A DNA stretch of 64,000 bases from Oceanicola sp. (GCA_022447275.1 JAKVBK010000006.1:1-64000); one strand, 5' to 3'; positions 17,133-26,176 are shown, numbered from the stretch's first letter. Made by a program: numbers and translations. Notes: a model not told the origin generated them from the sequence alone.

Positions 17133-19060
17133 GCCACACGCGCGCCTTGGGCACCTGCTACTACCCGGAGCATTGGCCCGAAGAAATCTGGGAACAGGAT
17201 GCCGCCCGCATGGTTGCGGCCGGGATCAGCTGGGTCCGGATCGGGGAATTTGCCTGGTCGCGCCTCGAAGCCGTTCCGGGCAAGCTGACATGGGACTGGC
17301 TCGACCGCGCTGTCGACACCTTGGGGGCGGCCGGCCTCAAGGTGATCATGGGCACACCCACTGCCACCCCGCCCCGCTGGATGCTGGACCGGCACCCCGA
17401 CATGCTTGCAGTCGATGCCGAAGGCCGCCCCCGGGGCTTTGGTTCACGCAGACACTATTGCTTCAGCCACGCTGGCTATCGCGCGGAGGCCGTGCGGATT
17501 ACCCGGCTGATGGGCGCGCGCTACGGGCGCAATCCCCATGTGCAGGCCTGGCAGACCGACAATGAATACGGCTGCCACGACACGGTGATCAGCTACTCGC
17601 CCGCCGCCCGTGCAGCCTTTCGAAACTGGCTGGCGCAGCGCTATCAAAGCCCCGATGCGCTCAACCGGGCCTGGGCTACGGTGTTCTGGTCGCGCGATTA
17701 CGACAGCTTCGACGCGGTCGACCTGCCCAACCTGACAGTGACAGAACCCGCCCCGGCCCATGTCATGGATTTCCGCAGGTTCTGCTCGGACCAGGTGGTC
17801 GCCTTCAACCGGGCCAAGGTGGACGCGCTGCGCACCCTCACGGATGCGCCCTTGTTGCACAATTACATGGGCCGAATCCTTGAGTTTGATCACTTCGCCA
17901 TGGGTGCAGATCTCGATATCGCCACATGGGACAGCTATCCGATCGGGTTCCTGTCCGACAGGATTGACGCCCCGGCCGAACACAAACGCACCTATCTGCG
18001 CCAGGGCGATCCGGATTTTCAGGCCTTCCACCACGATCTTTACCGGGCGGTTGCAAGGCGCGCTCCGGCGGGCGCAGACGCACCGCGCTGGTGGGTGATG
18101 GAACAACAGCCAGGCCCGGTGAACTGGGCCCCCTACAATCCGGCCCCCCTGCCCGGCATGGCGCGTCTGTGGGCCCATGAAGCCTATGCCCACGGGGCCG
18201 AAGTGGTGGCCTATTTCCGGTGGCGACAGGCCCCCTTCGCACAAGAGCAGATGCATGCAGGCCTGCTGCGGCCGGATAGCAGCCCCGCCCCCGGCCTTGC
18301 GGAATGCACGCAGGTGGCCTCCGAACTGGCCATGATGGGCCCGGCCGATGCGGGACGCTCGCCGGTGGCCATTGTCTATGACTATCCTTCGCAATGGGCC
18401 TGGGAAACGCAGCCCCAAGGCGCAGATTTTGACTGGTTCGCCCTGGTCTTCGACCTGTACCGCGGCTTGCGCACCCTTGGACAATCGGTCGATTTTGTAG
18501 CCCCCGACGCAGACCTGTCCTCCTATGCCTTGGTGCTGTGCCCGGGCACATTCAACATCGGCGAAACTCTTAAGACGCAGCTGGCAAGCCGCACCGGCCC
18601 GGTGCTTTTGGGCCCTCGCACGGGAACGCGCACGGAGACATTCGAAATCCCGGTGCCCCTGCCCCCGCAGGTGCCCGGCCTCGAAACCACCATCGCCCTG
18701 ACAGAAAGCCTGCCGCCTGATGCGCCCATGCCTTTGCAGGAGGGTGGCGCCATGATCCGTTGGTTTGAACATCTCGAGGGCCCGGCAGACACGCTTGAGG
18801 CAACCGAAAGCGGCCAACCGGCGCTGGTCTGCTCGGGCAACCTGCATTATTTGGCCGGCTGGCCCGACACCGAAGCCTTGTCCCGAATTCTACGCCGCTT
18901 GCTTGATACGGCGGGCCTCGACAGCCTGCCGATGCCGGACGGGCTGCGCCTGCGCGAAACACCAACGCACAGGGTCTGGATCAATTACAGCCAGCAGAGC
19001 CACGAAATCGACGGGATCACCGTGCCCCCGATCGACGCTGTCTGGCAGACCAAATCGTGA
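17129..19060 (+). CDS. Beta-galactosidase, glycoside hydrolase family 42
   Basis: Hydrolyses terminal beta-galactosides. It is 643 residues: a TIM-barrel catalytic domain (1-~390), a trimerisation domain (~391-580) and a short C-terminal beta domain. It begins with the family pattern GTCYYPEHWPEEIWEQD. The acid/base Glu146 lies in WQTDNEYG and the nucleophile Glu325 in VMEQQPGPVNWAPYNP. No signal peptide is present, so it works on imported sugar. Its ATG overlaps the lactonase stop (ATGA). An alpha- and a beta-galactosidase in one operon points to mixed galactosides as substrate. Confidence 0.94.
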   Translation: MSHTRALGTCYYPEHWPEEIWEQDAARMVAAGISWVRIGEFAWSRLEAVPGKLTWDWLDRAVDTLGAAGLKVIMGTPTATPPRWMLDRHPDMLAVDAEGRPRGFGSRRHYCFSHAGYRAEAVRITRLMGARYGRNPHVQAWQTDNEYGCHDTVISYSPAARAAFRNWLAQRYQSPDALNRAWATVFWSRDYDSFDAVDLPNLTVTEPAPAHVMDFRRFCSDQVVAFNRAKVDALRTLTDAPLLHNYMGRILEFDHFAMGADLDIATWDSYPIGFLSDRIDAPAEHKRTYLRQGDPDFQAFHHDLYRAVARRAPAGADAPRWWVMEQQPGPVNWAPYNPAPLPGMARLWAHEAYAHGAEVVAYFRWRQAPFAQEQMHAGLLRPDSSPAPGLAECTQVASELAMMGPADAGRSPVAIVYDYPSQWAWETQPQGADFDWFALVFDLYRGLRTLGQSVDFVAPDADLSSYALVLCPGTFNIGETLKTQLASRTGPVLLGPRTGTRTETFEIPVPLPPQVPGLETTIALTESLPPDAPMPLQEGGAMIRWFEHLEGPADTLEATESGQPALVCSGNLHYLAGWPDTEALSRILRRLLDTAGLDSLPMPDGLRLRETPTHRVWINYSQQSHEIDGITVPPIDAVWQTKS

Positions 19061-20040
19061 CGGGTTTCGGCACCACGTCCGCCGGAGCGCAGGTTGATGC
19101 GGTCGAGATTTCCTCACCGGGCCTTTTTGCGCGGATCCTGACATTCGGTGCCGCCCTGCAGGATGTGCGCTTTGCCGGGAAGGACCACCCGCTAACGTTG
19201 GGCAGCCCCGACATCGCGGCCTATGAAGGGCCATTCCTATCCTTTGGCACGGTGATGGGCCCGCTGGTCAACCGGGTGCGCAATGCTCAAGCACCGCTGG
19301 ATGGTGCAATGCTGTCATGGCCCGCCAATATCGCCGGCGGGCACCTTCTGCATTCAGGCGCAGGCGTACAGTCGCGGGTTTGGCAGGTGGAAAACCAGAC
19401 GGCGCAATCGGTGTTGCTGGGGCTGCGGCTTGATCACATGGAAGATGGCTTGCCGGGCGTGCGGCACCTGACGGCACGCTACAGCATCGCGGCAACATGC
19501 CTGCGCCTTGAGATAAGGATGGAAACAGACAGGCCCTCGCTGGCGAGTCTGGCCAATCATTCCTATTGGAGCCTCGATCCGACACCCGGCTTTGAAGGCC
19601 AGAAGCTCCAGGTTGCGGCCGAGGACTATACAGTGCTCGACGCGGCGCTTGTGGCCACAGGGGCCCTTGCGCCCGTATCCGGCACTGATTTCGATTTTCG
19701 TGCCCCGCGGACACTGACGCAAGCCGACCAGTTGGACATCAACCTGTGCACTGCCAATGCGCCCAAAGCGCTGCGCCCTGTCGCCTGGCTGCAGGGACGT
19801 TCGGGCCTGCGCATGGAGATGGCCTCCACCGCGCCGGGTTTGCAGGTCTATGACGGCAAAAGCATCGAGGACACCTATCCGGGCCATGGCGGTGTGCCCT
19901 ACGCCGCCCGTGCAGGCTTGGCCCTGGAAGCGCAGCACTGGCCCGATGCGGCCAACAACCCCGGCTTTCCATCCATCCGGATCACGCCGGATACGCCCTT
20001 TGAGCAAGTCACAGAGTGGCGGTTTGAGGACACCTGCTGA
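19057..20040 (+). CDS. galM: Aldose 1-epimerase (mutarotase)
   Basis: Interconverts alpha- and beta-galactose so that the product of either galactosidase fits the dehydrogenase. It is 327 residues with the GalM pattern: GTVMGPLVNRVRNA, GGHLLHSG, and the catalytic His168 in NHSYWSL, followed by LPVSGTDFDFR-like and ALEAQHWPDAANNPGFPS segments near the end. It starts with GTG overlapping the GH42 stop (GTGA) and is the last gene of the operon, followed by a strong hairpin. Confidence 0.92.
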   Translation: MTGFGTTSAGAQVDAVEISSPGLFARILTFGAALQDVRFAGKDHPLTLGSPDIAAYEGPFLSFGTVMGPLVNRVRNAQAPLDGAMLSWPANIAGGHLLHSGAGVQSRVWQVENQTAQSVLLGLRLDHMEDGLPGVRHLTARYSIAATCLRLEIRMETDRPSLASLANHSYWSLDPTPGFEGQKLQVAAEDYTVLDAALVATGALAPVSGTDFDFRAPRTLTQADQLDINLCTANAPKALRPVAWLQGRSGLRMEMASTAPGLQVYDGKSIEDTYPGHGGVPYAARAGLALEAQHWPDAANNPGFPSIRITPDTPFEQVTEWRFEDTC

Positions 20041-20052
20041 CAGCTCCCTGAG

Positions 20053-20076
20053 GCGCGGGCCCGTGTGGCCCGGCGC
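20053..20076. terminator. Bidirectional terminator hairpin
   Basis: GCGCGGGCC (20053-20061) pairs with GGCCC-G-GCGC (20067-20076) around a 5-nt loop, with one bulged G. It lies between the convergent ends of galM (20040) and the DUF2842 gene (20089) and can serve both. Confidence 0.6.
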
Positions 20077-20088
20077 ACCTTGGTCCGG

Positions 20089-20340
20089 TCAGCTTTCGTC
20101 GATATCGTCTGGTTTGGCGTCTGGATCCGCCTGCCCAATGCCCATGAAAATCTTTTTGAAGGGCACGGCCCACAAGATGCCCAGCGCCACGTAAATCGCC
20201 AATTCCACAAGCACAGGCGGGCGGTCAGGCTCTTCCCAGAAGAAGGTCATGATGCCCACCGCTGTGATCACGTATAGCGGCAGACCAAGCAGCAAGATCA
20301 CCAAGGACCAACGCTTGCGTGCCTTATAGCTGAGTGCCAT
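20089..20340 (-). CDS. DUF2842 family small membrane protein
   Basis: Predicted inner-membrane protein, 83 residues from MALSYKARKRW, with two membrane segments (WSLVILLLGLPLYVITAVGIMTFF and LVELAIYVALGILWAVPF) and an acidic C-terminal tail (QADPDAKPDDIDES). This arrangement matches the DUF2842 proteins of alphaproteobacteria, whose role is unknown. It sits just downstream of purA on the same strand with a 38-nt gap and may be co-transcribed with it. A longer upstream reading is possible but runs into the purA stop region. Confidence 0.8.
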   Translation of the reverse strand: MALSYKARKRWSLVILLLGLPLYVITAVGIMTFFWEEPDRPPVLVELAIYVALGILWAVPFKKIFMGIGQADPDAKPDDIDES

Positions 20341-20378
20341 GGAGTGCTCCCCCGTGTCTGCGCGCGTGACGGCCCGGA

Positions 20379-21674
20379 TCAGTCCGCGAACGGGTCTGTG
20401 ACGAGGATCGTATCTTCGCGTTCCGGCGAGGTGGAGAGTAGGGCGACAGGGCACTGGATCAACTCTTCGACCCGGCGCACATACTTGACGGCATTGCCCG
20501 GCAGATCAGCCCAGGAACGTGCCCCCTCAGTGGACTCGCTCCAGCCCTCCATCTCTTCGTAGATGGGCACGCAGCGGGCCTGCTGGTCGGCGGCCATGGG
20601 CAGATAATCAATCCGCGCGCCATCCAGTTCGTAGCCCACGCAGATTTTCAACGTCTCAAACCCGTCCAGAACATCCAGCTTTGTCAGAGCAATGCCCGAC
20701 ACACCGGACGTGGCGCAGGTCTGCCGTACGAGGGCGGCGTCAAACCAGCCGCAGCGGCGTTTGCGTCCGGTGGTGGTGCCAAATTCATGTCCGCGCTCCC
20801 CAAGGCGCTGGCCGTCATCATCATGCAGTTCCGTCGGGAAAGGGCCTTCGCCAACACGGGTCGTGTAGGCTTTTACGATGCCGAGGACAAAATCGATCTG
20901 TCCCGGCCCAATGCCAGTGCCTGCCGCTGCCTGACCAGCAATCACATTCGAAGATGTCACGAAGGGATACGTGCCGAAATCGATATCCAGCAAGGCGCCT
21001 TGGGCCCCCTCAAACAGAATGCGCTGGCCCGCGCGGGCCCGGGTGTTGAGCTCTTTCCAGACCGGGCCGGCATAGGGCAGGATCTTGGGTGCGATCTCGC
21101 GCAGGCTGGCCAGCAGCGCATCGCGATCCACGGGCTCAAGGCCGAGGCCACGGCGCAGGGCGTCATGGTGGGTAAGGGCCCGGTCCACCCGCGCCTCAAG
21201 GGTGACCGGGTCCGCCAGATCGGCCACACGGACAACGCGGCGGCCCACCTTGTCCTCATAGCAGGGGCCGATGCCACGGCCCGTGGTGCCAATCTTGGTG
21301 CCCGGATTAGCGGCCGCCTCACGCGCGCGATCAAGTTCACCGTGGATTGGCAGGATCAGCGGCGTGTTCTCGGCGATCATGAGGGTTTCGGGGCTGATCA
21401 CAACGCCCTGCGCCCGCACGGTTTCGATCTCGTCCACAAGGTGCCAGGGATCAAGCACAACACCGTTGCCGATCACAGAAAGCTTGCCACCGCGCACAAC
21501 ACCGGAGGGCAGCGCATGCAACTTGTAGACCTTGCCATCGATCACAAGGGTATGGCCAGCATTGTGCCCCCCTTGGAAGCGGGCAATCGCATCGGCGCGC
21601 TCGCTCAGCCAGTCGACGATCTTGCCTTTGCCCTCATCGCCCCACTGGGCGCCAACGACGACAACGTTTGCCAT
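20379..21674 (-). CDS. purA: Adenylosuccinate synthetase
   Basis: Joins IMP and aspartate with GTP in the first AMP-specific step of purine synthesis, in the cytoplasm. It is 431 residues from [18 protein letters not shown], the usual length. Catalytic Asp13 and His41 are present in GDEGKGK and [26 protein letters not shown] and [10 protein letters not shown] are family hallmarks. A much longer open frame continues upstream but only the ATG at 21674 gives the conserved N-terminus. It is divergent from secG across a 572-nt gap. Confidence 0.96.
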   Translation of the reverse strand: MANVVVVGAQWGDEGKGKIVDWLSERADAIARFQGGHNAGHTLVIDGKVYKLHALPSGVVRGGKLSVIGNGVVLDPWHLVDEIETVRAQGVVISPETLMIAENTPLILPIHGELDRAREAAANPGTKIGTTGRGIGPCYEDKVGRRVVRVADLADPVTLEARVDRALTHHDALRRGLGLEPVDRDALLASLREIAPKILPYAGPVWKELNTRARAGQRILFEGAQGALLDIDFGTYPFVTSSNVIAGQAAAGTGIGPGQIDFVLGIVKAYTTRVGEGPFPTELHDDDGQRLGERGHEFGTTTGRKRRCGWFDAALVRQTCATSGVSGIALTKLDVLDGFETLKICVGYELDGARIDYLPMAADQQARCVPIYEEMEGWSESTEGARSWADLPGNAVKYVRRVEELIQCPVALLSTSPEREDTILVTDPFAD

Positions 21675-22246
21675 GCTCTTCTCTCCGCGGATTGTACTGC
21701 GTGTCCGGATGATACCCCAAACCCGCGCCGTCCTACAGGACGCCCGCCCGCGAGGAAACCCCAAGTGTGCCGGACATGGGGCCGCGCTTGGAAAATTGCG
21801 CGGAAGGCCGGTCCATGGGTGCCCCGTTGGATACGGCGGCGGCAATCCCGATCCAACGGTTTTTCGCGTGCGCACTGCTGTATCAGGGCGACAGGCGGGC
21901 CGGGTATTCCTGCGAGGTTTCGGCCTTCTAGTGCAAGCAGGATCCGGCTTCTGTGATCGACAATGGCCCTCTGCGGTTGGGCAGCCCTTTCTTGGCGAAA
22001 GGGCCGAGGCTTCTGGCCCCTTCGCTGATTCTTTGGATTGGGCGGAACGGGTCCACCATCCGGAGCAGTCCATCCGGACAGATCCGAAGCGACGCATAGG
22101 ACATCGGCTGCGCCCACCGTGATGCGCCCTGCCCCACAAATTCGCGTTTTCGTCGCGACATCCGTACACAGCTTGCTTACGCGGGGTTGCGAGGGCAGCA
22201 GACATGCCATAGATACCCGCCATTCGAGATCGCCGAAGGCTGCCCT
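21675..22246. other. Long divergent intergenic region between purA and secG
   Basis: No gene with a recognisable product is seen on either strand. It holds a clean hairpin GCCCTTTC-TTGGC-GAAAGGGC (21984-22004) without a U-run, and must contain the purA and secG promoters. No purine-repressor box or riboswitch was recognised. The open frames that cross it are extensions of purA and secG with no family features. Confidence 0.5.
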
Positions 22247-22612
22247 ATGGAAAATGTCATCCTCATCGTTCACCTGATCCTGGCCCTGTGCCTGATTGGT
22301 GTAGTTCTCTTGCAGCGCTCTGAGGGCGGCGGTCTTGGCATGGGCAGCGGCGGTGGCGGCGGCGGCGTGGTTTCTGGCCGGGCCGCGGCAACAGCGCTTG
22401 GCAAGCTGACATGGGGTTTCGCGATTGCCTTTATCTGCACCTCGCTGACGCTCACAATTCTTGCGGCGGCCAAGTCTGAAAGCGGCTCGGTGCTCGACAG
22501 GATCACCGATGCTCCAGCCCCCATTCTCGAGACGCCGACCTTGCCCTCGGGCGACACGCTCCTGCCGCCAAGCGCGGACGACGCGCCTTTGCTGCCACAA
22601 GCTGCCGACTAA
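22247..22612 (+). CDS. secG: Preprotein translocase subunit SecG
   Basis: Accessory inner-membrane subunit of the SecYEG channel, 121 residues from MENVILIVHLILALCLIGVV. Two membrane segments (4-22 and about 58-78) flank the conserved LLQRSEGGGLGMGSG loop, here with an extra run of six glycines and VVSGRAAATALGKLTW. The C-terminal tail is Pro/Leu-rich and variable. An upstream in-frame ATG (22187) lacks the family start. It is separated from pyrG by a terminator hairpin and a new promoter. Confidence 0.93.
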   Translation: MENVILIVHLILALCLIGVVLLQRSEGGGLGMGSGGGGGGVVSGRAAATALGKLTWGFAIAFICTSLTLTILAAAKSESGSVLDRITDAPAPILETPTLPSGDTLLPPSADDAPLLPQAAD

Positions 22613-22614
22613 AG

Positions 22615-22639
22615 CCCCAAGCAGATCAACCTGTTGGGG
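22615..22639 (+). terminator. secG terminator hairpin
   Basis: CCCCAA-g-CAG pairs with CTG-TTGGGG around the loop ATCAAC (22615-22639): nine pairs with one bulged base, starting 3 nt after the secG stop. No U-run follows. Confidence 0.6.
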
Positions 22640-22677
22640 GCATGACGACAAGTCGCAACATCATGTTGCGGCTTCCA

Positions 22678-22706
22678 TTGCCAATTTCATGCGACTCGCC
22701 TATACA
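22678..22706 (+). promoter_or_regulatory. Sigma-70-type promoter of pyrG
   Basis: TTGCCA (22678-22683) and TATACA (22701-22706) are spaced by exactly 17 nt. The bases 6 to 9 nt past the -10 box are C-C-C-G (22712-22715), so transcripts may begin at a C or at the G. The start region doubles as one arm of the leader stem described in the next entry. Confidence 0.6.
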
Positions 22707-22711
22707 GGAAT

Positions 22712-22816
22712 CCCGTGATCCGGTGCTTTAAGGGGGTGCTGGGACGGCGGGATTTCGAGTGAAATCCGGTCGAGGACGCCGCGGCGGAAATGAATTCCGC
22801 ACGCATCACGGGGAGG
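22712..22816 (+). promoter_or_regulatory. Folded pyrG leader that covers the ribosome-binding site
   Basis: CCCGTGAT (22712-22719) pairs perfectly with ATCACGGG (22805-22812). Between them lie two further hairpins: GGATTTC-GAGT-GAAATCC (22750-22767) and GCGGAA-ATGAA-TTCCGC (22784-22800), giving a multi-branched leader. The Shine-Dalgarno GGGGAGG (22810-22816) is 7 nt before the pyrG ATG, and its first three G bases are the closing pairs of the outer stem, matched to CCC at the expected transcription start. Transcripts beginning three bases later, at G22715, would lose those pairs. The pairing is seen; the regulatory use is inferred. Confidence 0.6.
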
Positions 22817-22823
22817 CCAGAAA

Positions 22824-24467
22824 ATGGCGCGCTTCATCTTCATAACGGGCGGCGTTGTGTCGTCATTGGGCAAAGGCCTTGCCTCCGCTGCACTGGGCGC
22901 ATTGCTTCAGGCACGCGGCTACACCGTGCGCCTGCGCAAGCTGGACCCGTATCTGAACGTGGATCCAGGCACCATGTCGCCGTTTGAGCATGGGGAGGTG
23001 TTCGTCACCGATGATGGCGCCGAGACCGACCTCGACCTGGGCCACTACGAACGCTTCACTGGTGTGCACGCACGCGCCACCGACAGCGTGTCCTCGGGGC
23101 GCATCTATTCCAACGTGCTCGAGAAAGAGCGCCGGGGCGACTACCTGGGCAAAACCATTCAGGTGATTCCGCACGTCACAAACGAGATCAAGGATTTCAT
23201 CTCGATCGGCGAAGACGAGGTGGATTTCATGCTGTGCGAAATCGGCGGCACAGTGGGGGATATCGAAGGTCTGCCCTTCTTTGAGGCGATCCGCCAGTTC
23301 GCCAATGACAAGCCCCGTGGACAGTGCCTGTTCATGCATCTCACGTTGCTGCCCTATATCGCGGCCTCGGGCGAGTTGAAGACGAAACCCACCCAACACT
23401 CGGTGAAAGAGCTGCGCTCGATCGGCATTGCGCCCGATATTCTGGTCTGCCGATCCGAAGGCCCCATCCCTCAGAAGGAGCGCGAAAAGCTGGCGCTGTT
23501 CTGCAATGTGCGGCCGGATGCAGTAATCGCGGCACAGGATCTCAAATCGATCTATGAAGCGCCCCTCGCCTATCATCGCGAAGGCATGGACCAGGCCGTT
23601 CTGGACGCCTTTGCGATCAGCCCGGCGCCCAAGCCCGATCTGTCCATCTGGGAAGACGTTGCTGACCGGATCTATAATCCTGAAGGCATGGTGCGTGTTG
23701 CGATTGTTGGCAAGTACACGCAGCTTGAAGACGCCTATAAGTCTATCGCCGAGGCGCTGACACATGGCGGCATGGCAAACCGCGTGAAAGTGCAGGCGGA
23801 GTGGATCGATGCGGAAATCTTCGAACGCGAGGATCCCGCACCGCATCTGGAAGGCTTCCATGCGATCCTCGTGCCCGGGGGCTTTGGCGAACGGGGCACA
23901 GAGGGCAAGATCCGGGCGGCGCAATTCGCGCGGGAACGCAACGTGCCCTATCTGGGGATCTGCCTTGGGATGCAAATGGCTGTGATTGAGGCGGCCCGTC
24001 ACCTTGGGGGCGTCACCGATGCCGGGTCCGAGGAATTTGACCTTGAAGCGGGCCAGAAGCGGTTCACGCCCGTGGTCTACCACCTCAAGGAATGGATACA
24101 GGGCAACCAGACCGTCGCGCGCACCAAGACCGACGCGAAGGGGGGCACAATGCGCCTTGGGTCCTATGATGCGACCCTGAGCGAAGGCAGCCGTGTTGCG
24201 CAGGTGTATGGATCGCTCGCCATCGAAGAGCGTCACCGCCACCGCTATGAGGTTGACCTGAGCTACCGCGAAAAACTGGAAGAAAAAGGCGTGATCTTTT
24301 CCGGTATGAGCCCCGATGGGCGCCTGCCAGAGATTGTCGAGGTCAAGGACCACCCTTGGTTCATTGGCGTACAGTTTCATCCGGAACTGAAATCAAAGCC
24401 CTTCGCCCCACATCCCCTGTTCCGTGACTTCGTGCGCGCTGCCAAGGATGTCAGCCGACTGGTCTGA
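22824..24467 (+). CDS. pyrG: CTP synthase
   Basis: Makes CTP from UTP, ATP and glutamine. It is 547 residues: an N-terminal synthetase domain beginning [19 protein letters not shown] (P-loop region), with the conserved [18 protein letters not shown], and a C-terminal glutaminase domain with the triad Cys380 (GICLGMQ), His519 and Glu521 (QFHPEL). It is a central pyrimidine enzyme expected to respond to the CTP level. Its own promoter and leader lie upstream. Confidence 0.97.
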   Translation: MARFIFITGGVVSSLGKGLASAALGALLQARGYTVRLRKLDPYLNVDPGTMSPFEHGEVFVTDDGAETDLDLGHYERFTGVHARATDSVSSGRIYSNVLEKERRGDYLGKTIQVIPHVTNEIKDFISIGEDEVDFMLCEIGGTVGDIEGLPFFEAIRQFANDKPRGQCLFMHLTLLPYIAASGELKTKPTQHSVKELRSIGIAPDILVCRSEGPIPQKEREKLALFCNVRPDAVIAAQDLKSIYEAPLAYHREGMDQAVLDAFAISPAPKPDLSIWEDVADRIYNPEGMVRVAIVGKYTQLEDAYKSIAEALTHGGMANRVKVQAEWIDAEIFEREDPAPHLEGFHAILVPGGFGERGTEGKIRAAQFARERNVPYLGICLGMQMAVIEAARHLGGVTDAGSEEFDLEAGQKRFTPVVYHLKEWIQGNQTVARTKTDAKGGTMRLGSYDATLSEGSRVAQVYGSLAIEERHRHRYEVDLSYREKLEEKGVIFSGMSPDGRLPEIVEVKDHPWFIGVQFHPELKSKPFAPHPLFRDFVRAAKDVSRLV

Positions 24468-24661
24468 CACCCTGCTTCGGGGCGTGTTCGGGCCTAGGAG
24501 CTCGACGCGCCCAAGCCGCTTTCAGGGTAAGATCATCGGATGACGTCGCGGTAGGGGGCCCGCTTCCAACGCAACTGTGACGACAACCAGCCTACGAGCC
24601 CTTGAAAGCCATTGGATTTAAGGCTTTGTGTCCCCGCACAACACAACGTCGGAGAGCCCCA

Positions 24662-24955
24662 ATGCCCAAGGGATACTGGATCGCAAACGCCATCGTCCAC
24701 GATGCCGAAACCTATGAGCGCTACAAAGCAGCCAACGCCGCGCCCTTCGCGCGTCACGGAGCGCGGTTTCTGGTGCGTGCCGGCACCCAAGAGACGCGGG
24801 AAGGCACCGTGTTCCCCCGGACAGTCGTGATCGAGTTCCCAAGCTATGCTGCGGCCAAGGCTTGCTACGATGATCCGGACTATCAGGCCGCCAAGGCAAT
24901 CCGGGCGCCGATTTCAGACGGCAACCTGATCATCATTGAAGGCTACGACGAGTAA
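24662..24955 (+). CDS. DUF1330 family protein
   Basis: Small cytoplasmic protein, 97 residues from MPKGYWIANAIVHDAETY, with a dimeric ferredoxin-like (stress-response A/B barrel) pattern. KGYWIA at the start, RVRAGTQETREGTVFPRTVVIEFPS in the middle and DDPDYQAAKAIRAPISDGNLIIIEGYDE at the end are typical of DUF1330. GGAGAG precedes the ATG. The function is unknown. It stands between pyrG and the TerB-like gene without clear co-transcription. Confidence 0.85.
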   Translation: MPKGYWIANAIVHDAETYERYKAANAAPFARHGARFLVRAGTQETREGTVFPRTVVIEFPSYAAAKACYDDPDYQAAKAIRAPISDGNLIIIEGYDE

Positions 24956-25007
24956 CGCGGCAACACCGCCTCTTGGCAGGTCCGCACGCAAATCATAGGG
25001 TCGCATC

Positions 25008-25451
25008 ATGTTTGCAGATTTCTTGAAACGGCTGACCGCCCCCGACCCCGATCCTTTGCCCGATGATGACGCACGACTGGCCCTGACGGCCCTTCTCGTG
25101 CGGATCGCGCGGGCAGATGGCAGTTATCTCGACAGCGAAGTGGCCCGGATAGACCGGGTCTCGGCGCATCGCTACGGGCTGTCCCCTGCGGAGGCCGCGG
25201 CCCTGCGCGGCAAAGCAGAAGCGCTGGAGAGCGAAGCGCCCGATACCGTGCGCTTTACCCGCGCCATCAAGGATGCAGTGGCATTCGAAGATCGGGCTTC
25301 CGTGATCGAGGCGCTTTGGGAACTGGCCCTCGCAGATGGCGAGCGTGACGAGGAAGAAGATGCGCTGATCCGCATGGTCGCGAACTTCCTTGGCATCAAT
25401 GACCGCGATAGCGCGCTTGCGCGTCAGCGCGTCGCAGCAAGGTCGACGTGA
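25008..25451 (+). CDS. TerB-like tellurite-resistance-family protein
   Basis: Cytoplasmic helical protein, 147 residues. The TerB pattern is seen twice: ALTALLVRIARADGSYLDSEVARID and VIEALWELALADGERDEEEDALIRMVANFLGI, each with the acidic ADG motif thought to bind metal in this family. There are no other ter genes nearby, so a tellurite role is not supported; single TerB domains are common in this group with unknown roles. Its stop overlaps the GTG of the next gene, which suggests a joint task. Confidence 0.8.
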   Translation: MFADFLKRLTAPDPDPLPDDDARLALTALLVRIARADGSYLDSEVARIDRVSAHRYGLSPAEAAALRGKAEALESEAPDTVRFTRAIKDAVAFEDRASVIEALWELALADGERDEEEDALIRMVANFLGINDRDSALARQRVAARST

Positions 25452-26176
25452 CCGCCTGGCTGCGCATGTACGATCAGCCGCATGTCCGTGCGGCGAATGA
25501 AAATCTTTGGGCTGGCACGTGCGCTGCACTTCTTGCCGAAGGCTGTGCCGCGCCGGCCACCTTATCCCGATCTGACGATTGTTGGGCGGTCTGGCGCGAT
25601 CCCGATCTCGTTCTGGCCCAAACCTGTGCCTTGCCGTTCAGTGGGATTTTGCACCTGCAGACGCACCTCGTGGCCACCCCGGACTATGGATTACAGGGCT
25701 GTCCGCCCGGTTATTACCGCTCGCACATCGTGGTGCGCGCGGATGATCCCCGCAGCCATCCCCGGGAATTCCATGGCAGCAAGCTGGCCTATAACGGCGA
25801 AGACAGCATGTCGGGCTGGCAGGCGCTCCGGGATTGGGCCATGCGTTCTGGCATCATCCTGCGTCCAACCCGTAAGACGGGCAGCCACGAAGCCTCTGCC
25901 AATGCCGTGGCCAAAGGGGCGGCAGACATCGCAGCCATTGATGCTCACACGTGCATTCTGTTGCAGAAAAGCGGGCTTTGGCCCGACGGCCTGCGGGTGA
26001 TCGACAACACCGAGCCCAGGCCGGGGCTGCCCCTCATCACGGCCACCAAGCACGATCCTGACCTCATCAGAGCCTGCCTTCAAACAGGTCTCGATGGGCT
26101 CGCAGCGCAGGATCGCGATGCGCTTGGTATCCGCAGCCTCGTACAATTTGACGTCAAAGAGTATCTGGCGGCATAG
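25448..26176 (+). CDS. PhnD/SsuA-type substrate-binding-fold protein lacking a signal peptide
   Basis: 242 residues with the PhnD/phosphate-phosphonate periplasmic-binding fold: YRSHIVVRADDP, FHGSKLAYNGEDSMSGW, GSHEASANAVAKGAADIAAID and a late PLITATKHDPDLI follow the order seen in PhnD-like binders. It starts with GTG overlapping the TerB stop (GTGA). The N-terminus (MTAWLRMYDQPHVRAAN) has no signal peptide and no permease or ATPase is adjacent, so it is probably a cytoplasmic ligand-binding protein rather than a transporter subunit. The ligand is unknown. Confidence 0.7.
   Translation: MTAWLRMYDQPHVRAANENLWAGTCAALLAEGCAAPATLSRSDDCWAVWRDPDLVLAQTCALPFSGILHLQTHLVATPDYGLQGCPPGYYRSHIVVRADDPRSHPREFHGSKLAYNGEDSMSGWQALRDWAMRSGIILRPTRKTGSHEASANAVAKGAADIAAIDAHTCILLQKSGLWPDGLRVIDNTEPRPGLPLITATKHDPDLIRACLQTGLDGLAAQDRDALGIRSLVQFDVKEYLAA

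Noticed and set aside
17444..18847. A 467-codon open frame antisense to the GH42 gene
   Set aside because: Basic, Gly/Ala-rich translation with no domain; it is a shadow of the GH42 gene.
21675..22246. A small structured RNA in the purA-secG gap
   Set aside because: Only one short hairpin was found, with no match to SRP RNA, tmRNA or a known riboswitch; left as an unassigned intergenic region.
22863..24380. A 505-codon open frame antisense to pyrG
   Set aside because: High G+C opens the antisense frame; pyrG on the plus strand is certain from its catalytic motifs.
25008..25451. Tellurite-resistance operon
   Set aside because: Only a single TerB-like gene is present, with no TerC, TerD or TerZ neighbours.
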